Counted from the first letter of the stretch, positions 1-5,698 are shown. The stretch: 5,904 nt of DNA from an uncultured bacterium (GCA_949747725.1 CATKFJ010000084.1:1-5904); one strand, 5' to 3'. Made by a program: numbers and translations. Notes: generated by a model from the letters alone, not told the origin.

Positions 1-98
1 ATCTCGTTTTTGCGAAACGCAAGGCTTACGCCCTTAAGCGCATGGACTTTATCTTCGCCTACTTCGTAATCTTTGGTAATTTTTCTGAGTTCAAGCAT
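1..98 (-). CDS. ABC transporter ATP-binding protein, N-terminal fragment
   Basis: Only the first 32 codons are inside the window; the gene runs off the left edge. The reverse strand reads MLELRKITKDYEVGEDKVHA then LKGVSLAFRKNE. This is the start of an ABC ATPase of the LolD/MacB/FtsE kind: a 'L.l..itK.Y..g...v.AL.gVsl.f..gE' strand just before the Walker A loop, which is not in view. The start is the ATG at 98-96, with GGAG about 7 nt upstream and a strong promoter further up (124-152). In this family the ATPase is often followed by, or fused to, a FtsX/MacB-type permease; that cannot be checked here. It diverges from the small gene at 240. Family assignment is from established sequence patterns; the substrate is unknown. 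Confidence 0.85.
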   Translation of the reverse strand, partial: MLELRKITKDYEVGEDKVHALKGVSLAFRKNE

Positions 99-123
99 AC
101 TGTCGCTCCGAAGATTTTGTACT

Positions 124-152
124 ATTATACACTTATTTTTTTTATTTGTAAA
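124..152 (-). promoter_or_regulatory. Sigma-A-type promoter of the left-edge ABC ATPase gene
   Basis: On the minus strand the -35 is TTTACA (152-147) and the -10 is a perfect TATAAT (129-124), with exactly 17 bp between. Transcription would begin near 117, giving a leader of about 20 nt that contains the GGAG ribosome binding site. The spacer is an A-rich run, which often favours promoter activity. Eleven of twelve consensus bases are present. Confidence 0.8.
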
Positions 153-224
153 ATATTTGCGCGCATAAATTGCCGCAGTGCGCCGATACTAATTATCAGA
201 ACGGAATTACATATCCGTATTTAC

Positions 225-230
225 AAGGAG
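225..230 (+). promoter_or_regulatory. Ribosome binding site that sets the start of the small Cys/Lys-rich gene
   Basis: AAGGAG lies 9 nt before the ATG at 240. The same frame is open back to 42, but that longer reading would cross the divergent intergenic promoter region and overlap the ABC ATPase start on the other strand, and it has no comparable site. The 240 start is therefore preferred. Confidence 0.8.
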
Positions 231-239
231 AACTTAACA

Positions 240-599
240 ATGAGCATTAAAGAAACTATCAGATCCGCTTGGAAAAAAGTCGCTTGCAAGCACGACGGCG
301 AAACAGGCAAAACCGAAAAAAACGGCTGCGGCTGCGGTAAAACGGGAAACGGGAAAAGCCGTAAGTGCGGCTGCGATAACGCCGAACTTGCCGCGGACGA
401 AGTCATCAAAAAAGAAGTGTATCCGAACAAGCCTATAAAAAAGACGGCGGCGAAATCGGCGAAACAGGCCATATCCGCCAATGCCGAGACTAAAACGTCG
501 TCGTCGAAAAAAGCGCCGAGCAAACGCACCAGACCGACCAACTGCAATTACAGAATGATAAACCGTAACGACGATACTTGCGACAGCGGCAAAAGCTGA
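240..599 (+). CDS. Lysine-rich small protein with paired CxC motifs (unknown function)
   Basis: I do not recognise this 119-residue protein. It is strongly basic: about 21 Lys and 6 Arg against 13 acidic residues. It has seven Cys, at 16, 30, 32, 43, 45, 102 and 114. Four of these form two CGC units (C30-G-C32 and C43-G-C45) in a Gly/Lys-rich stretch, a spacing that could bind a metal ion or form disulfides. The N-terminus (residues 3-15) could form a short amphipathic helix. Residues 64-98 are low-complexity Lys/Ala/Ser/Thr, reminiscent of histone-H1-like or nucleic-acid-binding tails. There is no signal peptide or membrane segment. The start is fixed by AAGGAG at 225-230; no convincing -35/-10 pair was found upstream. 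A hairpin at 628-648 may end the transcript. Roles in metal handling or nucleic-acid binding are guesses. The gene call rests on the ribosome site, the intact frame and the biased composition. Confidence 0.65.
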   Translation: MSIKETIRSAWKKVACKHDGETGKTEKNGCGCGKTGNGKSRKCGCDNAELAADEVIKKEVYPNKPIKKTAAKSAKQAISANAETKTSSSKKAPSKRTRPTNCNYRMINRNDDTCDSGKS

Positions 600-627
600 T
601 TTCAAGCGCCGACGGTGCGCGTACGAT

Positions 628-648
628 TTCGTGCGGTTTGCGCACGAA
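628..648 (+). terminator. Hairpin downstream of the small Cys/Lys-rich gene, possible terminator
   Basis: TTCGTGCG and CGCACGAA form a perfect 8-bp stem around a 5-nt loop (GTTTG), starting 29 nt after the stop codon at 599. The following bases are only moderately T-rich (CGGTTTGTTACGTT), so termination would be weak. An alternative stem pairs 615-620 (GTGCGC) with 640-645 (GCGCAC), so the region could switch between two folds. Confidence 0.4.
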
Positions 649-688
649 CGGTTTGTTACGTTAGATGTTTATTCGATAAGGCGGCATT

Positions 689-774
689 TAATTCGGAATG
701 CGGAATTTCGGTTTAAAATTTTATGGCTTTCTTCAACCGCCGCGTAGCGGTCAATATTGCCTAATTCCCAATTA
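689..774. repeat. MITE/REP-like imperfect inverted-repeat element, about 86 bp
   Basis: The arms TAATTCGGAATGCGGAAT (689-706) and TTGCCTAATTCCCAATTA (757-774) are imperfect inverted repeats: about 13 of 18 positions match when one is reverse-complemented. In the centre is a small hairpin, ACCGC (736-740), loop CGCGTA, GCGGT (747-751). There is no coding sequence in it. A pair of arms around a central palindrome is the layout of short non-autonomous or REP-like dispersed repeats, and it resembles intergenic elements I associate with gut Clostridia. Only one copy lies in this window, so being dispersed is an inference. No clear target-site duplication was seen. Confidence 0.4.
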
Positions 775-790
775 TTCTTGCCTACCACTC

Positions 791-814
791 AAAAAGCGCC
801 TTACGGCGCTTTTT
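791..814 (-). terminator. Intrinsic terminator of asnS, bidirectional
   Basis: AAAAAGCGCC, loop TTAC, then GGCGCTTTTT form a perfect 10-bp stem. On the minus strand it begins 4 nt after the asnS stop codon and ends in a run of five T. It is symmetric, so it could also stop plus-strand transcription coming from the small gene side. Confidence 0.85.
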
Positions 815-818
815 CATG

Positions 819-2198
819 CTATTTCAAATCATCCTTGGTACGCGCAAACTCTACCACGTCTCGAATATTGGTCATGCCCGTAACGTACATTAGCATGCGC
901 TCCAAGCCTAAACCGAATCCGCTGTGCGGAACACTGCCGAATTTTCTCAGATCGAGATAGTTTGCATAATCGGACAGCTTCATGCCGCGCGACTGAATCT
1001 CGGCAAGAAGTTTATCGTAATCTGCCTCGCGTTCCGAACAGCCTATTATCTCGCCCACTCCGGGGACAAGAAGATCTGTCGCGGCAACGGTCTTGCCGTC
1101 GGGGTTCTGTTTCATATAGAAAGACTTGATCTTGCGCGGATAGTTGACTACAAACACAGGTTTTTTAAAGTATTCGTCGGTCAAATACCGTTCGTGTTCG
1201 GTCTGCAGATCGAGTCCCCACTCCACGGGATACACAAACTGCTTACCCGATTTTTTAAGCACTTCTATCGCGTCGACATAATCGATACGCGCAAAATCGC
1301 TTTCCGCAACGTTGCGAAGTTTGGCTATTAGTCCGTTTTCGAACCGCTCGTCAAAGAACTTCAGTTCGGGCGCGCAATGCGTAAGCAAGTGCGAAACTAT
1401 GCTCTTTATCATATCGGTAGCTATACCGATTATGTCGTCGATATCGGCAAAAGCTACCTCCGGTTCTACCTGCCAAAACTCCGCGGCATGACGCGGCGTA
1501 TTGCTGTTCTCCGCACGGAAAGTCGGACCGAAAGTATAGATCTTACCGAGCGCCGTCGCCATGACTTCGCCTTCGAGCTGACCCGATACCGTAAGACCCG
1601 CGGAACGCCCGAAGAAATCTTTTTTATAATACTCATCTTCCGATTTGACCGTAGGATCGTAACCTATAGTCGTTACCTTAAACACCTCGCCGGCGCCTTC
1701 GCAGTCGCTGCCCGTAATGATCGGAGAATGAACGTAATAATATCCGTTCTTATGGGAAAATTCGTGAATGGCGTACGACAGCTCGCTGCGCACGCGGAAC
1801 ACCGCGTTAAACGTATTTGTACGCACGCGCAAGTGCGGAATGGTGCGCAAAAACTCCATGGTGTGACGCTTTTTTTGGAGCGGATAGCTGCCGTCGCTCG
1901 CACCGAGAAGAACAACGTCGGTTGCGCGTATTTCTCTGCTTTCCTCTTTCATGCCGCGCTCTACCGTACCGACTACCTTTATCGCCGCGCCCAAATTCAG
2001 CATGGGCGCAAGCTTCTGCTCGTCGAATTTGTTTTTATCGAAAACGATCTGCACGTGTTCGAGTTCGCTGCCGTCGTTTATTTCGGCAAAAGCGACGTTC
2101 TTGCTGTCGCGCGACGTGCGCACCCAGCCGCAAACGGTAACCGTTTTCCCGAGCAATTCGGCGTTCTCGTGTATCTTTTTTAAATCGATATGTTCCAT
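819..2198 (-). CDS. asnS: Asparagine--tRNA ligase
   Basis: This class II synthetase charges tRNA-Asn with asparagine in the cytoplasm, using ATP. It has 459 residues, close to the usual ~465. An N-terminal OB-fold anticodon-binding domain (about 16-100, with VCGWVRTSRDSK) is followed by the catalytic core. The core has a motif-1 region, the AsnS-typical GSDCEGAGEVFKVTT (163-177), motif 2 FGPTFRAENSNTPRHAAEFW (223-242) with R228 and E230, PVFVVNYPRKIKSFYMKQNP (347-366), the LLVPGVGEIIGCSERE segment (376-391), and motif 3 GFGLGLERML (427-436). These patterns separate it from AspS. The tail reads VVEFARTKDDLK, where the family usually has PFPRTPxN; the Arg is kept (R453) but the flanking prolines are lost. 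The start ATG has only a loose ribosome site (AGTGG, 6 nt away). It has its own promoter (2226-2254) and terminator (791-814), so it is probably monocistronic. Confidence 0.97.
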   Translation of the reverse strand: MEHIDLKKIHENAELLGKTVTVCGWVRTSRDSKNVAFAEINDGSELEHVQIVFDKNKFDEQKLAPMLNLGAAIKVVGTVERGMKEESREIRATDVVLLGASDGSYPLQKKRHTMEFLRTIPHLRVRTNTFNAVFRVRSELSYAIHEFSHKNGYYYVHSPIITGSDCEGAGEVFKVTTIGYDPTVKSEDEYYKKDFFGRSAGLTVSGQLEGEVMATALGKIYTFGPTFRAENSNTPRHAAEFWQVEPEVAFADIDDIIGIATDMIKSIVSHLLTHCAPELKFFDERFENGLIAKLRNVAESDFARIDYVDAIEVLKKSGKQFVYPVEWGLDLQTEHERYLTDEYFKKPVFVVNYPRKIKSFYMKQNPDGKTVAATDLLVPGVGEIIGCSEREADYDKLLAEIQSRGMKLSDYANYLDLRKFGSVPHSGFGLGLERMLMYVTGMTNIRDVVEFARTKDDLK

Positions 2199-2225
2199 AA
2201 CCCACCACTGAAAGATATTACACTA

Positions 2226-2254
2226 ATTATACGCTCATTATCGTTGTTAGTCAA
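2226..2254 (-). promoter_or_regulatory. Sigma-A-type promoter of asnS
   Basis: The minus strand has TTGACT (2254-2249), a 17-bp spacer and a perfect TATAAT (2231-2226): eleven of twelve consensus bases. The predicted start near 2219 leaves a leader of about 20 nt before the ATG at 2198. That leaves no space for a T-box or other leader riboswitch, so asnS is probably expressed constitutively or controlled at initiation. Confidence 0.85.
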
Positions 2255-2306
2255 GAAAACGATTGCACATTGTTCATTATTCTGTCCGATAGTCTACTGC
2301 ATAAAA

Positions 2307-2341
2307 AATAAAACGCGCACATTTACCGTACGCGTTTTATT
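2307..2341 (-). terminator. Intrinsic terminator of the CvpA-like gene
   Basis: AATAAAACGCG (2307-2317) pairs with CGCGTTTTATT (2331-2341), an 11-bp stem with a 13-nt loop that may close further by an AC/GT pair. On the minus strand the hairpin lies about 23 nt after the stop codon of the gene at 2365-3678 and runs into a T tract (complement of 2301-2306). It sits upstream of the asnS promoter, which separates the two same-strand genes into independent units. Confidence 0.8.
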
Positions 2342-2364
2342 ACTGATATAGTAAGTCGATCTGT

Positions 2365-3678
2365 TCAAGCCGATTGAGGTCCGGCCTTTCTCACTTCGGG
2401 AATAAGCTGCGAAATATCGGGGAAAGCGCCGAGCAGATCTTTAACGTAATCGTACTGATTGATCATATCGTTTAACGTTGCGCAAACATCGTTATAATCG
2501 TTCTGAAGCGTAATGTTTTGCGCCGCTATAAGTTCGTCGTTGGTGTACTCGAGCCCGTCTTGATAATGCTTTAAATATCTGTTGAGATTTGTTTTAAGCG
2601 TATTCATGAGCGTGTACACACACGTCGAGTTTGTCTGAATAAAGCCGTTGTAATTATCGTATGTTTCGTCCGAAACGTCGGAAAGATTTTCCGTATCTTC
2701 CACAATATTCGCGGCGGAAGTATTGTAATTCATTATAGCTTCCATAACGCCGTCGAACCCGAGCGCGGCATACATACTTGCATCGACAGCCTGCGCGTTA
2801 TCCTCGTCATAGGTACGGCGGTTGTTCGCGTCTATGCTCCAAGGCTGATTTTCGTAATTGAGATTTTTAAGATTTATAAACAGCTCGAGACGTTTACGCG
2901 GCAACGGTTCGAGATCGGGATTTTCGTCCGTTTCCTTTTGATACACAAGGTTTACGACGCGTCCGTACATATCCGCTCCCGGCAAGAACAAATTGTTTCG
3001 AATATAGTACGCGCCGCTGTTAAAATGCTGCGTCAACACCGCAGTAGGCGGTTCGCATTCGTTTTCGATACTGTTTACCGCGGGGATAAAAGTAAGTCCG
3101 CCGTAGCAAGAGAACACCAAGAGCAGTGCAAGCGACCATATAGCGCCGCGCGCCGCGCCGACGCCGAACCCGAAAAGACGCGACAACCATGTTTTCTTTT
3201 TGCCTATAAACGACCCGATGATGACCGTCACTATAACAAGCAATATGCGCGCCACAAGGAAAATTCCCACGCCGCATATCGACGAAAAGATCAAAAACGC
3301 ATAATATATTGCAATGCCGGCATTAAGATCGACTTCGACATTCGCGCTCGACACTATTTCGAAGATCGGCATATAGAAGTTTTCGTAAAGGAACGTTCCC
3401 TCGCCGGGCAATACGGCATCGGGATCCATTCTCGCCGCGTATATCATTTGGGCAAGCGACCAACCGGCTTCCTCGCCCACGCCCGAGCCGAGTACGAAGT
3501 TTTTAACGCCGTCTATACTCAGCAATGCTTCGGCAACCACGTTCGCCAGAAAGAACGCAAGCACGAACGCGATCAAGAAAGCGCCGACTGACAACACCGA
3601 CTTTTTAAATCCGCGCAGCATGCCGAACAATCCGCACAACACGATCAGCGCTATGATTGTAATATCTATCCAAGACAT
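2365..3678 (-). CDS. CvpA-family membrane protein with long C-terminal extension
   Basis: The 437-residue product begins like CvpA (colicin V production) proteins: MSWIDITIIALIVLCGLFGM (1-20), a first membrane helix followed by the basic LRGFKK turn. Further helices lie at about 27-48, within 121-159 (one or two spans), and at 174-195. The CvpA signature around the last helix is clear: LSRLFGFGVGAARG (165-178). Typical CvpA proteins have about 160-220 residues. Here there is a loop of about 70 residues between helices 2 and 3, and an extra soluble region of about 240 residues (196-437), acidic and rich in Asn/Tyr, with no hydrophobic span. I do not recognise that region. Bacterial CvpA proteins are linked to envelope integrity, but the mechanism is unclear. 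The start is supported by GGAGG 6 nt upstream. The gene has its own terminator and diverges from yyaC across 104 bp. Confidence 0.8.
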   Translation of the reverse strand: MSWIDITIIALIVLCGLFGMLRGFKKSVLSVGAFLIAFVLAFFLANVVAEALLSIDGVKNFVLGSGVGEEAGWSLAQMIYAARMDPDAVLPGEGTFLYENFYMPIFEIVSSANVEVDLNAGIAIYYAFLIFSSICGVGIFLVARILLVIVTVIIGSFIGKKKTWLSRLFGFGVGAARGAIWSLALLLVFSCYGGLTFIPAVNSIENECEPPTAVLTQHFNSGAYYIRNNLFLPGADMYGRVVNLVYQKETDENPDLEPLPRKRLELFINLKNLNYENQPWSIDANNRRTYDEDNAQAVDASMYAALGFDGVMEAIMNYNTSAANIVEDTENLSDVSDETYDNYNGFIQTNSTCVYTLMNTLKTNLNRYLKHYQDGLEYTNDELIAAQNITLQNDYNDVCATLNDMINQYDYVKDLLGAFPDISQLIPEVRKAGPQSA

Positions 3679-3740
3679 TGAGTTCCTCCGAATACTTTTT
3701 TGCCGAACGACCGACTTTTTAAACGCGGCGGCAAGTAAAT

Positions 3741-3772
3741 ATTATAGGTATAAGTTGCGTGCGTTGCGTCAA
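3741..3772 (-). promoter_or_regulatory. Possible promoter of the CvpA-like gene
   Basis: A perfect TATAAT (3746-3741) lies upstream of the gene on the minus strand. The best -35 match is TTGACG (3772-3767), but the spacer is 20 bp, longer than the preferred 16-18. No better hexamer is found at 17 bp. The -10 is convincing and the -35 is uncertain; an activator or a different sigma factor could be involved. The leader would be about 55 nt. Confidence 0.45.
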
Positions 3773-3782
3773 AAATCAGGGT

Positions 3783-4316
3783 ATGAATTTCGACGATTTT
3801 TACTTCCCGTCCGCGGCGGCATCGAGCGCGGTGCTAAGATCCGACGGTCCGCAAGACTTCGAGTTTGACTGCGCGATCTTGAGTCTGGGCAAACTTCCCG
3901 TTGTGCTTTGCATAGGATCCGACCGCGTAACGGGCGACTGCTTGGGTCCGCTCGTCGGGCAAATGCTCGTTGAGCGCGGCGCAAGCGCGTTCGTGTACGG
4001 TACGCTTACCCGACCCGTTACCGCGCTCAATCTGAAAGACGCGGTAAAGCACATCAAGGACGCACACGGCGATAAAAAGGTACTCGCTATCGATTCGTCC
4101 GTGGGCAGAACCGCCGATATCGGCAAGATCCGCATAGCGTTCGGCTCGATAGCGCCGGGCAGCGCCGACGGCAAAAAACTACCGAAGGTCGGCGACGTGT
4201 CCATAACGGCTACCGTCACCGATCCGCACAAAACGCCGCTCGCAGCCGTCAGACTCGGCATGGTGTATTCGCTCGCGCTCGACATTTCGGATAGGATAAT
4301 ACGCTGTTTACAGTAA
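3783..4316 (+). CDS. yyaC: YyaC-family sporulation protein (DUF1256, GPR-like fold)
   Basis: The 177-residue product matches the YyaC/DUF1256 family, found in spore-forming Firmicutes and related in fold to the germination protease GPR and hydrogenase-maturation HybD peptidases. Visible marks are LCIGSDRVTGDCLGPLVG (42-59, with D47 and D52), VYGTL (71-75), VLAIDSSVGR (100-109, with D104), and APGSADGKKLPKVGD (124-138). D52 and D104 sit where the related protease has conserved acidic residues; that YyaC cleaves a protein is an inference, since its substrate is not established. No signal peptide or membrane segment is seen, so it is cytosolic. The ATG at 3783 is chosen because the product then has a typical length. 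The frame also opens from a GTG at 3759, but neither start has a properly placed ribosome site (CAGGG is only 1 nt from the ATG). It diverges from the CvpA-like gene. Confidence 0.9.
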   Translation: MNFDDFYFPSAAASSAVLRSDGPQDFEFDCAILSLGKLPVVLCIGSDRVTGDCLGPLVGQMLVERGASAFVYGTLTRPVTALNLKDAVKHIKDAHGDKKVLAIDSSVGRTADIGKIRIAFGSIAPGSADGKKLPKVGDVSITATVTDPHKTPLAAVRLGMVYSLALDISDRIIRCLQ

Positions 4317-4327
4317 CCGTTTTAATC

Positions 4328-4356
4328 ATTATACGTCTGTTTGGTAATAAAGTCAT
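4328..4356 (-). promoter_or_regulatory. Candidate antisense promoter facing the 3' end of yyaC
   Basis: On the minus strand ATGACT (4356-4351) is followed by a 17-bp spacer and a perfect TATAAT (4333-4328): ten of twelve consensus bases. Transcription would begin near 4321, just past the yyaC stop, and run antisense into yyaC. There is no minus-strand gene for it to serve. The AT-rich context makes a chance match possible. Confidence 0.35.
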
Positions 4357-4397
4357 TAACGTAACATTAAAATTAGATTAAAACATACTTCTTTTAA

Positions 4398-4444
4398 GCG
4401 AAAAAGCGAATATAATTCGGAAATAGGAATTATATTCGTTTCGC
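4398..4444. repeat. Long AT-rich hairpin in the yyaC-downstream gap
   Basis: CGAATATAATTC (4407-4418) and GAATTATATTCG (4427-4438) form a perfect 12-bp stem with an 8-nt loop. GCGAAA (4398-4403) and TTTCGC (4439-4444) extend it by 6 bp past a 3-nt bulge. The plus-strand flank is not T-rich, so it is a poor terminator for yyaC; on the minus strand CTTTTTCGCTT follows the 12-bp stem. It lies about 80 bp past yyaC and 68 bp before the next gene. It could be a weak terminator, an mRNA-stabilising hairpin or a twofold protein-binding site. The rest of the 4317-4511 gap shows nothing clear. Confidence 0.6.
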
Positions 4445-4498
4445 CATAACAAGTCGTTATATACAAATGTAAATCAATATTCGACGCATAAAATGCAA

Positions 4499-4504
4499 TA
4501 TACT
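4499..4504 (+). promoter_or_regulatory. Candidate -10 element for a leaderless start at 4512
   Basis: TATACT (5 of 6 consensus bases) ends 7 nt before the ATG at 4512, so transcription would begin at or next to the A of the start codon. This would fit the lack of any Shine-Dalgarno there. There is no recognisable -35 at 16-18 bp, so the call is weak. Confidence 0.25.
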
Positions 4505-4511
4505 GATCGGC

Positions 4512-5684
4512 ATGAGCAATTATTCACAAACATCGTACATAGACGCCGATAACGACGAAATGCAGTCGGACGACGAACAAACTAACCAATCGCCCACCGA
4601 GTTTTTTAACGACGCGATATCGGCGCTCAAAGCCGCCGCGCCCGAAGGAAGTACCGTGCGCGCGATAGGCTTCGACCGTACCGATAACTTTCTGCGCGCC
4701 GGATACCGAGTGGTAGAGTGCGACGCGGATGTAACTATAGCGCGCGGCGGCGAACGCGAATTCGACTTGGCGCGCAAAATCGATTGTCGCAAACTGATCC
4801 TTGCGCCTACGCACGCTTATGCGGCTGTCGCGACCGAGCGGTACAGAACGACCGACGGCAAGTTCGCGGTAATGAAACACGGCGCAATGCCGTATGCCGC
4901 CGTATTCGACGAAACGGACGTCGACGGCAATCTCGCCTCCGTATTTGCGGAAACGGCTATGCTCGACCTTGCGGCATTCGACGTGACGTTCGGCACGATA
5001 ATGCGCGGCGAACGCGTCGACGCTCGACTGACGTCCGACGTAGCGGCGCTCGTAACGGAGCTGACCGCCGCGCTGAAAAACAGCGAAAAGGACCGCGCGG
5101 CATGCGTAAAAACGCTTGTACGCGTCGGCGAAAAAAGCGCGCGAATAGTGTCCGACCACCCCGAGCTGTTGCATGCGTCGGGTGCGGCGCAGACCGCCGA
5201 GGCGCTCAGAATGCTGTACGTTGCCGAAGACCGTCCGCTCGGTATGCGCGGCGAAACCGAAATGGTGCTCGGCGCGTACATCATAGATTTCTACATAAAA
5301 AACCTCGCGGCGCAAAGCATCGAGTTTCCGCCCGACAACAACAAACGCATCGACAGGGTTTGCGAATACTTCAATACCGATATCCGTCGGGCGTGCGTGT
5401 ACGCAACGGCGATATATCCGCCTATCAAAATGCGATTGTACGAATACCGTCGCAATGAATTCCGAGCCGAGCAAATGCGATTATTGGCAGAACTTAAAAA
5501 CCGCCACGCCGCGGCATGGCAGGTTTTTAAACGACTGTATCCCGATGACGGATACTCATTGAAATCGCTTGTAGACAAGACCGATATAGGTATTTGTTTG
5601 GCGCTTGCCCCCGACGTGTTCAACGCCGATACCATGCTGTCGTTCCTTAAACAAACGGGGCGGCTCGAAAAATATATCGTCTGA
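4512..5684 (+). CDS. Iron-ADH / DHQ-synthase-fold-like protein (G1P-dehydrogenase-like), metal site apparently lost
   Basis: The 390-residue product is not a clear match to a named enzyme, but its layout follows the iron-alcohol-dehydrogenase/DHQ-synthase fold, nearest to glycerol-1-phosphate dehydrogenases (about 350-395 residues). GGEREFDLAR (79-88) aligns with the NAD-binding GGGSxxDxAK, LILAPTHAYA (95-104) with the following 'vPT.a' strand, MPYAAVFDETD (126-136) with 'P..vi.D', and ETAMLDLAAFD (147-157) with the segment carrying the first metal ligand (D152). Where relatives have SGxEHxxxH and HGE, this protein has SGAAQTAEA (223-231) and RGE (246-248), so the metal-binding His are replaced. 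It may be a non-catalytic relative. Residues 1-28 are an acidic, polar, probably disordered tail. No membrane segments. The start lacks a ribosome site; an alternative ATG lies at 4560. It ends at a strong terminator. The fold call is by eye and moderate. Confidence 0.5.
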   Translation: MSNYSQTSYIDADNDEMQSDDEQTNQSPTEFFNDAISALKAAAPEGSTVRAIGFDRTDNFLRAGYRVVECDADVTIARGGEREFDLARKIDCRKLILAPTHAYAAVATERYRTTDGKFAVMKHGAMPYAAVFDETDVDGNLASVFAETAMLDLAAFDVTFGTIMRGERVDARLTSDVAALVTELTAALKNSEKDRAACVKTLVRVGEKSARIVSDHPELLHASGAAQTAEALRMLYVAEDRPLGMRGETEMVLGAYIIDFYIKNLAAQSIEFPPDNNKRIDRVCEYFNTDIRRACVYATAIYPPIKMRLYEYRRNEFRAEQMRLLAELKNRHAAAWQVFKRLYPDDGYSLKSLVDKTDIGICLALAPDVFNADTMLSFLKQTGRLEKYIV

Positions 5685-5698
5685 CGTTCGACTTTTTA

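Noticed and set aside
42..239. Upstream extension of the small Cys/Lys-rich gene to an ATG at 42
   Set aside because: It would overlap the ABC ATPase start on the other strand and cross its promoter. The AAGGAG site points to 240.
698..960. Two short plus-strand open frames between the repeat and asnS
   Set aside because: They run through the inverted-repeat element and the asnS terminator into the asnS antisense strand, and have no ribosome site.
1377..2183. Plus-strand open frame of 268 codons opposite asnS
   Set aside because: It is antisense to a clearly real asnS, with Arg-rich composition and no domain.
2199..2364. T-box or other riboswitch upstream of asnS
   Set aside because: The gap is filled by the CvpA-gene terminator and the asnS promoter, and no T-box elements were seen.
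2938..3591. Plus-strand open frame of 217 codons opposite the CvpA-like gene
   Set aside because: It is very rich in charged and His residues and antisense to the membrane helices of the CvpA protein, as expected of a shadow frame.
3748..3776. Sporulation-sigma-like promoter for yyaC (GTATA, 17 bp, CAAAAAT)
   Set aside because: The -10 match is only partial and would start transcription at the ATG itself. This is too weak to annotate.
4341..4369. Plus-strand promoter TTGGTA with a downstream TA-rich hexamer for the gene at 4512
   Set aside because: No -10 of acceptable match lies at a 16-18 bp spacing.
4524..5474. Long minus-strand open frame of 316 codons opposite the dehydrogenase-like gene
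   Set aside because: It is a shadow of the GC-biased codons of the plus-strand gene, rich in Arg/Tyr/Val/His, with no recognisable domain.
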